Positions 6,898-12,281 of a stretch of 12,281 nucleotides of DNA are shown one piece after another (the stretch's first letter is position 1; each line of letters opens with the position of its first letter). The notes under the pieces were generated by a model. That model ran no database searches. It had not been told where the DNA came from and worked only from the letters and a program-made list of their open reading frames with translations. The position numbers and the translations under genes were made by a program. This DNA is from Baffinella frigidus (lineage: Eukaryota; Cryptophyceae; Cryptomonadales; Baffinellaceae): NCBI GenBank assembly GCA_026770585.1, contig MU646443.1, positions 311,933 to 324,213 of the forward strand, read 5' to 3'.

Positions 6898-7045
6898 GAT
6901 CTCATATGGAAACACTTATAATTTATAAACTAGTCTTCAATCAAAATTACAACACGTTTACTTTAATATTACTAATAAACTTCTTTCTGTGTAGTAAATT
7001 TCATTGAACCAAGTTTATGAATTATGAGTGTTTCGATATGAGATC
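6898..7045. mobile_element. Family E foldback element, copy 2 (148 bp)
   Basis: Extended ends GATCTCATATGGAAACACTT and AGTGTTTCGATATGAGATC. The interior is inverted relative to copies 1 and 3: CGTTTACTTTAATATTACTA then GTGTAGTAAATTTCATTG. It defines longer termini than the other copies, which may be partly eroded. Confidence 0.8.
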
Positions 7046-7098
7046 CGTTTGCCCCCTCGCTATCCGACCAAGGGAACGTTGCCTAAATTTCTTTGGCG

Positions 7099-7133
7099 AG
7101 AAACCCTTTTTAGAATGGCTTTTCTGAGATAAG
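7099..7133. repeat. Second copy of GAGAAACCC...TTTCTGAGAT repeat
   Basis: GAGAAACCCTTTTTAGAATGG and CTTTTCTGAGATAAG match 2632-2665. Both occur near family E sequences. Confidence 0.6.
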
Positions 7134-7156
7134 TTCAAGAGACAGACGATTACATA

Positions 7157-7286
7157 GGAAAACGGTTTTAATTTAAAACTTTCTTGCAATGAAATTTACT
7201 ACACATAATGAGTTTTGCTAGTAATATTAAAGCATTCGTGTAGTAATTTTCATTGAATCCAATGGTTTTAAATTGAAACCGTTTCC
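7157..7286. mobile_element. Family E foldback element, copy 3 (130 bp)
   Basis: Ends GGAAAACGGTTTTAATTT and its complement AAATTGAAACCGTTTCC. Interior AATGAAATTTACTACACA ... CTAGTAATATTAAAGCA ... GTGTAGTAATTTTCATTG. The interior is more conserved between copies than the outermost bases. Confidence 0.82.
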
Positions 7287-7402
7287 CCGTGACATCGGAA
7301 GTCTGGCCCCCTGCCGTTTTCTGGTGTAGGGTCCTCAACCCTACGCCCTTCCTGGTTCCACTCGGTGGGCTTCGAGGGTTTCGTTGACCCCGGATTCCGG
7401 GG

Positions 7403-7512
7403 TTTTACCTGACCAATTTGCGTAGAAAAATCCTTGAAGTTATTTGTCTTTCGGTGGGTTGACTTTTGATGAAAATTTCGACTTTGGATGAAAGTCCACT
7501 GTGTGGTAGGGC
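7403..7512 (+). repeat. Dispersed repeat family D, copy 3
   Basis: TTTTACCTGACCAATTTGCG, AAAAATCCTTGAAGTTA, GGTTGACTTTTGATGAAAAT, and GTCCACTGTGTGGTAGGG. The order is as in copy 1. A short GACTTTGGATGAAAG duplication lies inside. Confidence 0.72.
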
Positions 7513-7777
7513 TCTAAACTCTAAGCCCGAATGCAGATGCAGTCCATTGAGCCCGCTGCCCTCAGTGCTCGGAGCCAGCACGGACGTGCACCCCATGAGC
7601 CCTCTCAAGACTTCGGACTTTTGATCGGCTACGGGTACTCCCGTAGGACCCTACGGAATCGCCTACCGTAGCGCCCTACGGAATCCGCCGTCGTACCCGT
7701 ACCCGAACGCGTACCCGGATTCCGAAGCCCGATGCGGTTCCTGAAGACTTCGGGCTTGTGATGTACCCCGAGACGAA
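7513..7777. other. Unassigned region with direct repeats and CCTACGG palindromes
   Basis: AAGACTTCGGACTTTTGAT (7608) is repeated as AAGACTTCGGGCTTGTGAT (7745). Between them lie tandem CCCTACGGAATC(C)GCC units and CCTACCGTAGCG palindromes. A modest open stretch after GAATGCAG at 7537 has no recognised motif, so no gene is called. Confidence 0.5.
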
Positions 7778-7782
7778 TGGTA

Positions 7783-7892
7783 CAGGGGTACCTCGCTCAT
7801 GAGAAAGCGCCCCCCCCCCTAGGACCCCCATCAGGCCCTAGGCACGGCCTACTGTAGAGTCCTAGGGGGGGCACTTTCTTATGAGCGAGGTA
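7783..7892. mobile_element. 117-bp palindrome family M, copy 1 (right end truncated)
   Basis: It begins TA|CAGGGGTACCTCGCTCAT. The right arm ends ATGAGCGAGGTA and lacks the terminal CCCCTG, because the next copy begins there. Internal CCTAGGACC and GTCCTAGG blocks pair. Confidence 0.8.
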
Positions 7893-8011
7893 CAGGGGTA
7901 CCTCGCTCATAAGAAACCAACCCCCCCTAGGACCCTACAGTAGGCCTGTAACTAGGGCCCTATGATGGTCCTGTAGGGGGGGGGCTGTTTCGTATGAGCG
8001 AGGTACCCCTC
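7893..8011. mobile_element. 117-bp palindrome family M, copy 2
   Basis: Starts CAGGGGTACCTCGCTCAT directly after the GGTA of copy 1 and ends ATGAGCGAGGTACCCCTC|TA. Arms of about 50 bp pair around GGCCTGTAACTAGGGCCC. A G-to-C change sits at the last base. Confidence 0.82.
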
Positions 8012-8062
8012 TAGCGTGAAGAGATCTCTTTCGTGCGGCGTGTGGCCGGGGGGGGGGGGCTA

Positions 8063-8179
8063 CAGGGGTACCTCGCTCATAAGAAACCGCTTCCTCCCTA
8101 GGACCACCATAAGGCCCTAGGCATAGCCCTACTGTAGGGTCCTAGGGGGAGGCGGTTTCTTATGAGCGAGGTACCCCTG
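8063..8179. mobile_element. 117-bp palindrome family M, copy 3
   Basis: TA|CAGGGGTACCTCGCTCAT ... ATGAGCGAGGTACCCCTG|TA, exactly 117 bp between flanking TA dinucleotides. TA flanks and CAGG-type ends resemble Tc1/mariner-related MITEs, but there is no transposase and the TA could be part of the repeat. Confidence 0.87.
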
Positions 8180-8205
8180 TATTGGGTCTGGGGACACGCC
8201 CAACA

Positions 8206-8305
8206 TCCCTTGAGTGGCGGACGGGCGAATAGTCACCCTAACTCGCCCTAGGCAGGTCCTAGGGCCCTACCGTAGGGCGTATGCGCCTACTCGCCACTTA
8301 AGGGA
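8206..8305. mobile_element. Palindromic element family P, copy 1 (100 bp)
   Basis: Ends TCCCTTGAGTGGCG and CGCCACTTAAGGGA|TA. The core contains CGCCCTAGGCAGGTCCTAGG and CCCTACCGTAGGGC. It shares ends and core with 11787-11887, which is bounded by TA on both sides. The left flank here is CA. Confidence 0.78.
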
Positions 8306-8548
8306 TAGGAGTAGTCGGAGTGACTTAACACAAGTCCCGTCCACTTTAAACCACGTGCCCTGTCTGGGCGTCAGATTGGTGGGGGGGGGGGGGGGGGGCG
8401 ACGCGCCTTAGGGTTTTGGGTTTTGGGGGGGCAGGGGGGTAGGAACGTGCGGGGGTAAGAGGTGTAAATGCGAGTACATGTAAATAAAAAGAGCGAAAGG
8501 TGTGTTTGTTTGCGGGTCGAAGCCGCGTATTAATGCCATCACCGCTTA

Positions 8549-8665
8549 CAGGGGTACCTCGCTCATAAGGAACCAACCCCCCGTAGGAACCTACAGTAGG
8601 CCTATGCCTAGGGCCCTAAGGTGGTTCTAGAGGGGGCGCGGTTTCTTATGAGCGAGGCACCCCTG
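8549..8665. mobile_element. 117-bp palindrome family M, copy 4
   Basis: TA|CAGGGGTACCTCGCTCAT ... ATGAGCGAGGCACCCCTG|TA, again 117 bp. The arms differ by a few substitutions, for example GGCACC for GGTACC at the right end. Confidence 0.87.
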
Positions 8666-8748
8666 TAGCAGCCGCCGGTGCCTTTTGACGATGTGTCCAT
8701 CTAAACGATTCTGATACAAATTGCAATTCGAGGGGGGGGGGGCAGCGA

Positions 8749-8850
8749 TGTGAGGACCGGGTCCTGGACGGCCCGCCTCAGTCGATCTAATGGCCCAACC
8801 TTGGAGCCCTTTTCCCCTGAGGCGGGCCCGTCCCGGACCCAGTCCTCACA
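8749..8850. repeat. GC-rich foldback element, family G (102 bp)
   Basis: TGTGAGGACCGGGTCCTGG and CGGCCCGCCTCAG on the left pair with CTGAGGCGGGCCCG and the run ending AGTCCTCACA on the right, with about 30 bp in the middle. A partly deleted relative of the right arm occurs at 12066-12084. Confidence 0.78.
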
Positions 8851-8936
8851 AGCGAGACCAGCGAGAGCAGTCAGGCCGAGGATTCAGAAGCGGGCCGAGC
8901 GTTCTGGGGGCGAGGTGGCCACTGTGGGTATCTAGG

Positions 8937-8983
8937 CTCTTTCTCATGAGTGAGGGTACCCCTGCATGAGCGAGGCACCCCAG
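8937..8983. mobile_element. Family M right-end remnants
   Basis: CTTTCTCATGAGTGAGGGTA-CCCCTG followed by CATGAGCGAGGCACCCC: two successive right ends of family M without left arms. They look like deletion or rearrangement remnants. Confidence 0.65.
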
Positions 8984-8990
8984 CACACAG

Positions 8991-9035
8991 CACTTGCTCT
9001 CCGTGCCAGGCTGCCCACCACTCGAGGCTAGAAAT
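8991..9035 (+). CDS. Possible exon upstream of a consensus intron
   Basis: A consensus donor AAAT|gtgagtatttgg lies at 9036. Upstream, after an AG at 8990, the frame reads HLLSVPGCPPLEARN, which would be phase 0. A shorter exon starting after AG at 9009 is also possible. No similarity is recognised; support is only the quality of the intron at 9036-9533. Confidence 0.3.
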
Positions 9036-9533
9036 GTGAGTATTTGGACCTCCGGAAAAAACTTTTGACTGTATTTTCGGTTAACTAGCGTTTTCAGGCC
9101 GTTATCCTTTGACGTTTCGTGATGGTCAAATGTTATGATGAAAGGACCTAAAGGGACGCACCTGTAGCTTGTCCTCGCACCAATCTCATCTCGGAAGATA
9201 ACTGAATCAGTTCATTTTGAATAGGAGGTTGAATAGGAGAAAGTAGTTAGGTCATAGTATATTTTATTGGGCCTGCTAATTAAATGAAAACGCTAATTAG
9301 GGAACTGATTCATTTATCTTTCGAGACGAAATCCAGCGGGGGTGGAGATTGAATGGGCGCGCAGATGTCTTCTTCAGGTCCTTTAGGTTGTAAATGCTCC
9401 CAACACAGCCCACCGACACGCCCTTTCGTACGAAGTTCGTAGAAAGGATCTGCAGAGAAAGAATTTTTGCTCTCGGATCGCATTGAGCTCTCCGGTGCTT
9501 GCTCATTGACTCACTAACCTCACATTTTTTCAG
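9036..9533 (+). other. Candidate intron with consensus splice signals
   Basis: Donor GTGAGTATTT, a CTCACTAAC branch-point-like motif at about 9510-9518, a TTTTTT tract and CAG at 9531-9533. Unlike the phosphodiesterase introns it contains no telomere-like repeat. It contains the inverted repeat element at 9197-9318. Confidence 0.5.
9197..9318. mobile_element. AT-rich inverted-repeat element (122 bp)
   Basis: GATAACTGAATCAGTTC at the left and its near-complement GAACTGATTCATTTATC at the right (16 of 17 positions pair). The left end is itself a palindrome. The interior has two CGCTAATTA-like blocks. It is MITE-like; only this copy is seen. Confidence 0.65.
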
Positions 9534-9588
9534 GTCTCAATCAAGGCATGTTCCAGAGCCGAGCCGCGCGGCGCGCGCGTGCTGTCAG
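9534..9588 (+). CDS. Possible exon after the consensus intron
   Basis: It begins directly after TTTTTTCAG and ends TCAG|gtgaag. If joined in phase 0 to the upstream segment it reads VSIKACSRAEPRGARVLS plus one base. Composition is GC-rich and open. No family is recognised and no further exon is identified. Confidence 0.32.
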
Positions 9589-9762
9589 GTGAAGCGATGC
9601 TCAGGATTCGGGGGGAGGGGGGGCGACGTTTAATAAGTTGATGAACACGACCGCTTCACGCCAGGGGGAGAGATGCGTCGAGACCACAGGGCTTAACAAG
9701 CAGCCCGCTACCACCCCGGAGGGTACGTACTCGTACGAGCTCGTATTTACGAGCTCGTAGGT

Positions 9763-9827
9763 ACGAGGAGCTGCAGGTGCATCCAATATCCAAAAAACTC
9801 GTATTGGATGCACCCGCAGCTCCTCGT
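9763..9827. repeat. Near-perfect 26-bp-arm hairpin
   Basis: ACGAGGAGCTGCAGGTGC plus ATCCAATA (9763-9788) pairs with the complement at 9802-9827, with one mismatch and a 13-nt loop. The near identity of the arms suggests recent origin or gene-conversion-like correction. Confidence 0.85.
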
Positions 9828-9998
9828 CATGGTGGAGAGAGAGAGAGAGGTCATCGCGAGCCAGCTCGGCGGTTGGGCTTCTCAATTTGACCATCATTCG
9901 ACCACCCCACCTCGACCTCTGGGGACAACGGGTTGTCATGATTATCATGTCGGGCGTCAGCTCAGGGTGCAGTCTTCAATCCATGATTTTCACTTAAA

Positions 9999-10072
9999 AA
10001 GAACGTGCTGCACGTTCTTGGTACGTAAAGGCTGCACGTAAACGTGCAGCCTTATTTTTTTAACGTACGTTC
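9999..10072. repeat. Hairpin cluster ending in T7
   Basis: AAGAACGTGC-t-GCACGTTCTT (9999-10019), then AAGGCTGCACGT-aa-ACGTGCAGCCTT (10028-10053), then a T7 run and AACGTACGTT. The second hairpin plus T run looks like a bacterial intrinsic terminator but sits in eukaryotic DNA without an adjacent gene. All share ACGT/GCACGT motifs. Confidence 0.75.
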
Positions 10073-10257
10073 ACAGGGGTTATTCAACGGACCAAGGGGT
10101 TATTTTTAGCAAAAAAATCCACTGTTACTTCTTAAGTTAACAGAGGTTCCACTTTTGCTTTGAGATCCATGGAAACGCGCACTTTACTACACCCCCCAGG
10201 TCACGTGGGCGGCATCCCCCTTCACGGAGCGAACACGTTCTGAAAGGGGAATATTAT

Positions 10258-10312
10258 TGGTTTCTTCCCGAGTTGGGAGCGGTTCTACAGCTGCCAACTC
10301 GGGAAGAAACCA
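10258..10312. repeat. Perfect 19-bp-arm inverted repeat
   Basis: TGGTTTCTTCCCGAGTTGG (10258-10276) and CCAACTCGGGAAGAAACCA (10294-10312) pair fully across a 17-nt loop. The TTCTTCCCGA motif recurs right afterwards as the left end of the next inverted-repeat element. Confidence 0.85.
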
Positions 10313-10318
10313 TTTCTT

Positions 10319-10488
10319 CCCGATTGACTTTGCGAGTGTTTTTATCTGGCTTTTTGTGCCGCAGGCTGCCCGATTTCGGGCGACATCTCGTACAAGTGCC
10401 CGAGAAACGTAAAACCCGCAATCGAAAGTCAATCGGTCCGAAGAGAGAATGTTCGGCCGCGGTAAAATCACTTGTAAAGTCAATCGGG
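10319..10488. mobile_element. Inverted-repeat element, 170 bp, with exon-like interior
   Basis: CCCGATTGACTTTGCGAGTG at the left and the complement of CCCGATTGACTTTACAAGTG at the right. A further GAAAGTCAATCGG lies inside near 10425. The interior has a T-rich acceptor (GGCTTTTTGTGCCGCAG) and a donor (GAGAAAC|gtaaaa) around a 44-nt segment at 10365-10408. That segment starts GGCTGCCC like the one at 9010. Confidence 0.6.
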
Positions 10489-10491
10489 GAA

Positions 10492-10563
10492 GAACACGCG
10501 TCTCCCTTAAATAATGGGGAACACGCCTCCCCCTTCAAAAAAGGGGAACACGCTTCCCCCTTG
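10492..10563. repeat. 27-bp tandem repeat, about 2.7 copies
   Basis: Units start at 10492, 10519 and 10546 with GAACACGC(G/C/T)TC(T/C)CCC and end in A-rich sequence plus GGG. Each unit is itself a weak palindrome (CCCCCTT...AAGGGG). Two CATGTCCGG(T/C)AGAAATAC repeats follow at 10590 and 10609. Confidence 0.82.
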
Positions 10564-10695
10564 CCTGAGTACGAGCTCGTAGGGCTCGTACATGTCCGGT
10601 AGAAATACACATGTCCGGCAGAAATACGGTAGAAATACTTGAGACATCCCCTTGAAACCCCCCTTGCACGGAGCGACTCGAGAGCGCCCTGCAAC

Positions 10696-11448
10696 ATGCG
10701 GGCTCGGACCGTCGCGGCACCCCGCTCTCGGGGACTCGATCCTCTCCTCCAGGCAGATCTCCTCATCCGGCAGGACGCGCACCATGATGAGGTCAGAAGC
10801 TATGAGGTCGGCAACGATGCGCGCGGCAGCATGGCAGAGCATCGAGGGGGTTGCAAACGAGAGGAGGTGGCGTGTCCGTGCCCTGGGTGCTTGGAGTGGG
10901 TGTTGGCGATGGAGGAGATGGTGTTGGAGCTGCAATTGAAGGTGGCTGGGCAAGTGGAGACGAACGCACGGCTGCACAGTGTGAATGCCGGGCTCTTGGA
11001 TGTGATTGCCGGGCTGCAGAGGCGTGGTGAGGTGCTGACGCGCGTGTTCACGTGGAGCACGGACAGCGCCTGGAGCGCCAACAAGTCTCTTCCGCACACC
11101 TTCACGGACGGGGTGCGCGGCTACTGTCTCAACAAGAAGCCAAGTAACGGGAACTTCACGCATTGGATCGGCTTTGTTCTCGAGGAGGGGTCTGCCGCCC
11201 TCAAGATGCACTACAAGTGCTCGATCCTGGACAAGAACGACAAGGTCCTCCGCCACGTCAGCGACCCTGCGCGGGGTGACTTCCAGAAGCCTCCCGCCAA
11301 CACCGCTCCGGTGGGGCACGGGACGGGCGCGTCTTTCAACCTGACAGCAGAAGACAAGGCTGAGACACCCCTTTCTTTGATGCTACCTTGGCGCAAGGAC
11401 GAGATCATCAAGCTCCGTATGGAGGTGCACCTGTACCTCCCAGAGTAG
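10696..11448 (+). CDS. TRAF-like protein: partial zinc finger, coiled coil, MATH domain
   Basis: About 250 residues from ATG 10696. Residues 49-65 contain H-x3-C-x6-C-P-C-P-G-C, as at the end of TRAF-type zinc fingers (HRGGC, then EEVACPCPGC). Residues 70-110 have spaced Leu/Val/Met typical of a coiled coil. From about 115 to the end is a MATH/TRAF-C-like beta domain: RVFTWSTDSAW, HTFTDGVRGYCLNKK, HWIGFVLEEG, HYKCSILDKNDKVLRHV and a final KLRMEVHLYLPE. In the family such proteins trimerise through the coiled coil and bind peptides through MATH, often in signalling or ubiquitin-related complexes. No RING finger is visible and the finger array is short, so it may be a 5'-truncated family member. 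ATG 10831 is an alternative start just before the finger, leaving 205 residues. No introns are needed, in contrast to the upstream gene. Confidence 0.8.
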   Translation: MRARTVAAPRSRGLDPLLQADLLIRQDAHHDEVRSYEVGNDARGSMAEHRGGCKREEVACPCPGCLEWVLAMEEMVLELQLKVAGQVETNARLHSVNAGLLDVIAGLQRRGEVLTRVFTWSTDSAWSANKSLPHTFTDGVRGYCLNKKPSNGNFTHWIGFVLEEGSAALKMHYKCSILDKNDKVLRHVSDPARGDFQKPPANTAPVGHGTGASFNLTAEDKAETPLSLMLPWRKDEIIKLRMEVHLYLPE

Positions 11449-11454
11449 CCACTG

Positions 11455-11571
11455 CAGGGGTACCTCACTCATAAGAAACCGCTGCCCCCCTAGGACCACC
11501 ATACGGCCCTAGGCATATGCCTACTGTAGGGTCCTAGGGGGAGGCAGTTTCTTATGATCGAGGTACCTCTG
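11455..11571. mobile_element. 117-bp palindrome family M, copy 6 (next to TRAF-like gene)
   Basis: CAGGGGTACCTCACTCAT ... ATGATCGAGGTACCTCTG|TA, 117 bp, beginning 7 bp after the TAG stop. The left flank is TG, not TA. If the TRAF-like mRNA runs through it, the element would form a stable 3'-UTR hairpin. Confidence 0.87.
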
Positions 11572-11610
11572 TAGCCCTTGGAGGTGGCTCACATAGTTCC
11601 CTGGGGCATT

Positions 11611-11685
11611 TTCGATTTAGCTTGGATCGGGGTCGGATCAGCTTGGATCGGGGTCGGATCCGACCCCGATCCAAGGTAAATCGAA
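11611..11685. repeat. Palindrome with internal 21-bp direct duplication
   Basis: TTCGATTTAGCTTGG ... GTCGGATC is followed by a second AGCTTGGATCGGGGTCGG unit (11619 and 11640), then the complementary right arm ending CCAAGGTAAATCGAA. Either left unit can pair with the single right arm. Confidence 0.8.
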
Positions 11686-11786
11686 GACCTTCCAGGGCTC
11701 TATTTGAGCGCTTTGGGATGGCTGGTGAGGGAGGTGGGCACAGTCGAGACTGAGCTTGGCTTCAGAGTCTTGCGAAGCGACCGCTA

Positions 11787-11887
11787 TCCTTTAAGTGGCC
11801 GGTAGGAACATACGCCCTACCGTAGGGCCTTGGGACCTGCCTAGGACCTGTAGGGGGTCCTTTAAGACCCCCTCGCCACTTAAGGGG
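11787..11887. mobile_element. Palindromic element family P, copy 2 (101 bp)
   Basis: TA|TCCTTTAAGTGGC ... GCCACTTAAGGGG|TA with core GCCCTACCGTAGGGC and CCTGCCTAGGACC. The TA on both sides fits a TA target-site duplication. A GGGATGGCTGGTGAG-like segment occurs at 11716 and inverted at 11939, bracketing the element. Confidence 0.78.
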
Positions 11888-12111
11888 TATCCATGCGGCG
11901 ACAACGCCGTGTCACCTTCCTTCTCGACCGTCGCTCTCACCAGCCAGCCCAAGACCTTCCAACGCGGCATCAGCGCCACCTCCCAACGTCTCTCCCGCCA
12001 ACATCTCCTTCTCCCGCCTTCGCGCGGGCGCAGCGAGGGCGGAGGCGAGTACTCAACTCCGTCCAGAGGCGGGCCTGACTCACAAGATCGGAGGCGGAAT
12101 GCCTGTGAGAT
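11888..12111. other. GC-rich region without recognised gene
   Basis: Open frames on both strands lack motifs. It contains GCGCGGGCGCAGCGAGGGCG simple sequence and, at 12066-12084, a deleted copy of the family G right arm (GAGGCGGGCCTGACTCACAA). Confidence 0.5.
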
Positions 12112-12112
12112 A

Positions 12113-12175
12113 CAGGGGTAGGGCCCTACGGTGGTCCTGGGGGGGGGGCGCTTTCTTATGAGCGAGGTACCCCTG
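12113..12175. mobile_element. Family M element, copy 7, left arm deleted (63 bp)
   Basis: It begins TA|CAGGGGTA, then jumps to GGGCCCTACGGTGGTCC in the core and continues through the complete right arm ATGAGCGAGGTACCCCTG|TA. The left arm interior of about 54 bp is missing, so it can no longer fold fully. Confidence 0.8.
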
Positions 12176-12189
12176 TAGGCCCGCCTCGG

Positions 12190-12281
12190 CGGCACGCGCT
12201 GAGAGAGACGGCACGCGCTGAGAGAGAGGGCGAGAGAGAGAGAGTGAGAGAGATGTGCGTGTAGATGTAGAGAGGAGGAAG
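12190..12281. repeat. GA-rich simple sequence
   Basis: Two 19-bp CGGCACGCGCTGAGAGAGA units (12190 and 12209) pass into GA dinucleotide repeats to the window end. Nothing coding is seen. Confidence 0.85.

Larger units (their letters stand above)
9589..10250. other. Non-coding region rich in hairpins
   Basis: No convincing gene. It holds overlapping TACGAGCTCGTA palindromes (9731-9766), a 26-bp-arm hairpin (9763-9827), a GA run (9833-9850) and a hairpin cluster at 9999-10072. The minus-strand ORF across 9601-9948 overlaps these palindromes and lacks recognisable motifs. Confidence 0.55.

Noticed and set aside
7537-7660. Possible small coding region beginning ATGCAGTCC
   Set aside because: There is an open frame of about 40 codons with no motif, and it runs into CCTACGG palindromic repeats. 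No supporting donor or homologue.
10028-10060. Rho-independent terminator
   Set aside because: It has the hairpin-plus-T shape, but the surrounding genome is eukaryotic with spliced genes and there is no upstream transcription unit.
10365-10408. Confident exon call
   Set aside because: The splice-like signals are good, but the segment lies within an inverted repeat, has no recognisable peptide and no partner exon. It is kept only as a finding.
10756-10795. Similarity of CAGGCAGATCTCCTC in the TRAF-like gene to exon-like segment 9 (GCAGGCGGATCTCCC)
   Set aside because: The match is short and fades after about 15 bases, so it is probably coincidence.
10507-11319. 270-codon minus-strand open frame
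   Set aside because: It lies antisense to the TRAF-like gene, whose zinc finger, coiled coil and MATH motifs are clear. The minus-strand product has no recognisable motif and reads through the 27-bp tandem repeat.
11791-12195. 134-codon minus-strand open frame
   Set aside because: Its start and end lie in family M and family P palindromes, and the middle is GC-rich simple sequence. No domain is seen.

Overview
The window looks like nuclear DNA of a complex-genome eukaryote, most likely an alga or other protist. It has split genes with GT-AG introns, GC-rich coding exons in AT-rich or simple-repeat surroundings, very many Arabidopsis-type telomere-like repeats (CCCTAAA and variants) inside the chromosome, and dense families of short palindromic elements. 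I cannot fix the lineage; cryptophyte, haptophyte, green alga and dinoflagellate all remain open.

Positions 1-5522 hold the 3' half of a 3',5'-cyclic nucleotide phosphodiesterase (PDEase I superfamily) gene on the + strand. It was recognised from tiny exons whose phases fit one another: 143-238, 763-828, 1250-1288, 1802-1888, 2860-2927, one of three alternatives (3784-3847, 3959-4058 or 4139-4262), 4556-4594, and a probable last exon at 5234-5290 or 5466-5522. These encode the fourth metal-ligand Asp (CADISNP), the purine-clamp Gln and Phe (Q-x-x-F) and the C-terminal helices. The introns are largely degenerate CCCTAAA-like repeats, always with the C-rich strand as the sense strand, plus CA-rich tracts, a TTC microsatellite and foldback elements. 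Nearly every exon has extra complete or broken copies beside it. The triplicated exon beginning Ser-Trp-Trp-Gly-Asn-Glu-Trp is the clearest case: all three copies are 1 mod 3 in length with identical phases, and copies B and C differ mostly at silent third positions, so mutually exclusive splicing is a real possibility.

Positions 5540-9000 contain no gene I can name. They are a patchwork of another duplicated exon-like segment (5863-5896, 6034-6067 and fragments), AT-rich MITE-like elements with shared interiors, and several GC-rich palindromes. The most conspicuous is a family of about 117-bp near-perfect palindromes with ends CAGGGGTACCTCGCTCAT, usually next to TA. Copies lie at 7783, 7893, 8063, 8549, 11455 and 12113.

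Positions 9000-10640 contain a plausible isolated intron (9036-9533) with short flanking exons, and many hairpins. Positions 10696-11448 are an apparently intronless gene for a TRAF-like protein: partial TRAF-type zinc finger, coiled coil and C-terminal MATH/TRAF-C domain. One 117-bp palindrome starts 7 bp after its stop codon. The right edge (11580-12281) is again palindromic elements and GA-rich simple sequence. The two recognised genes show no evident functional link.
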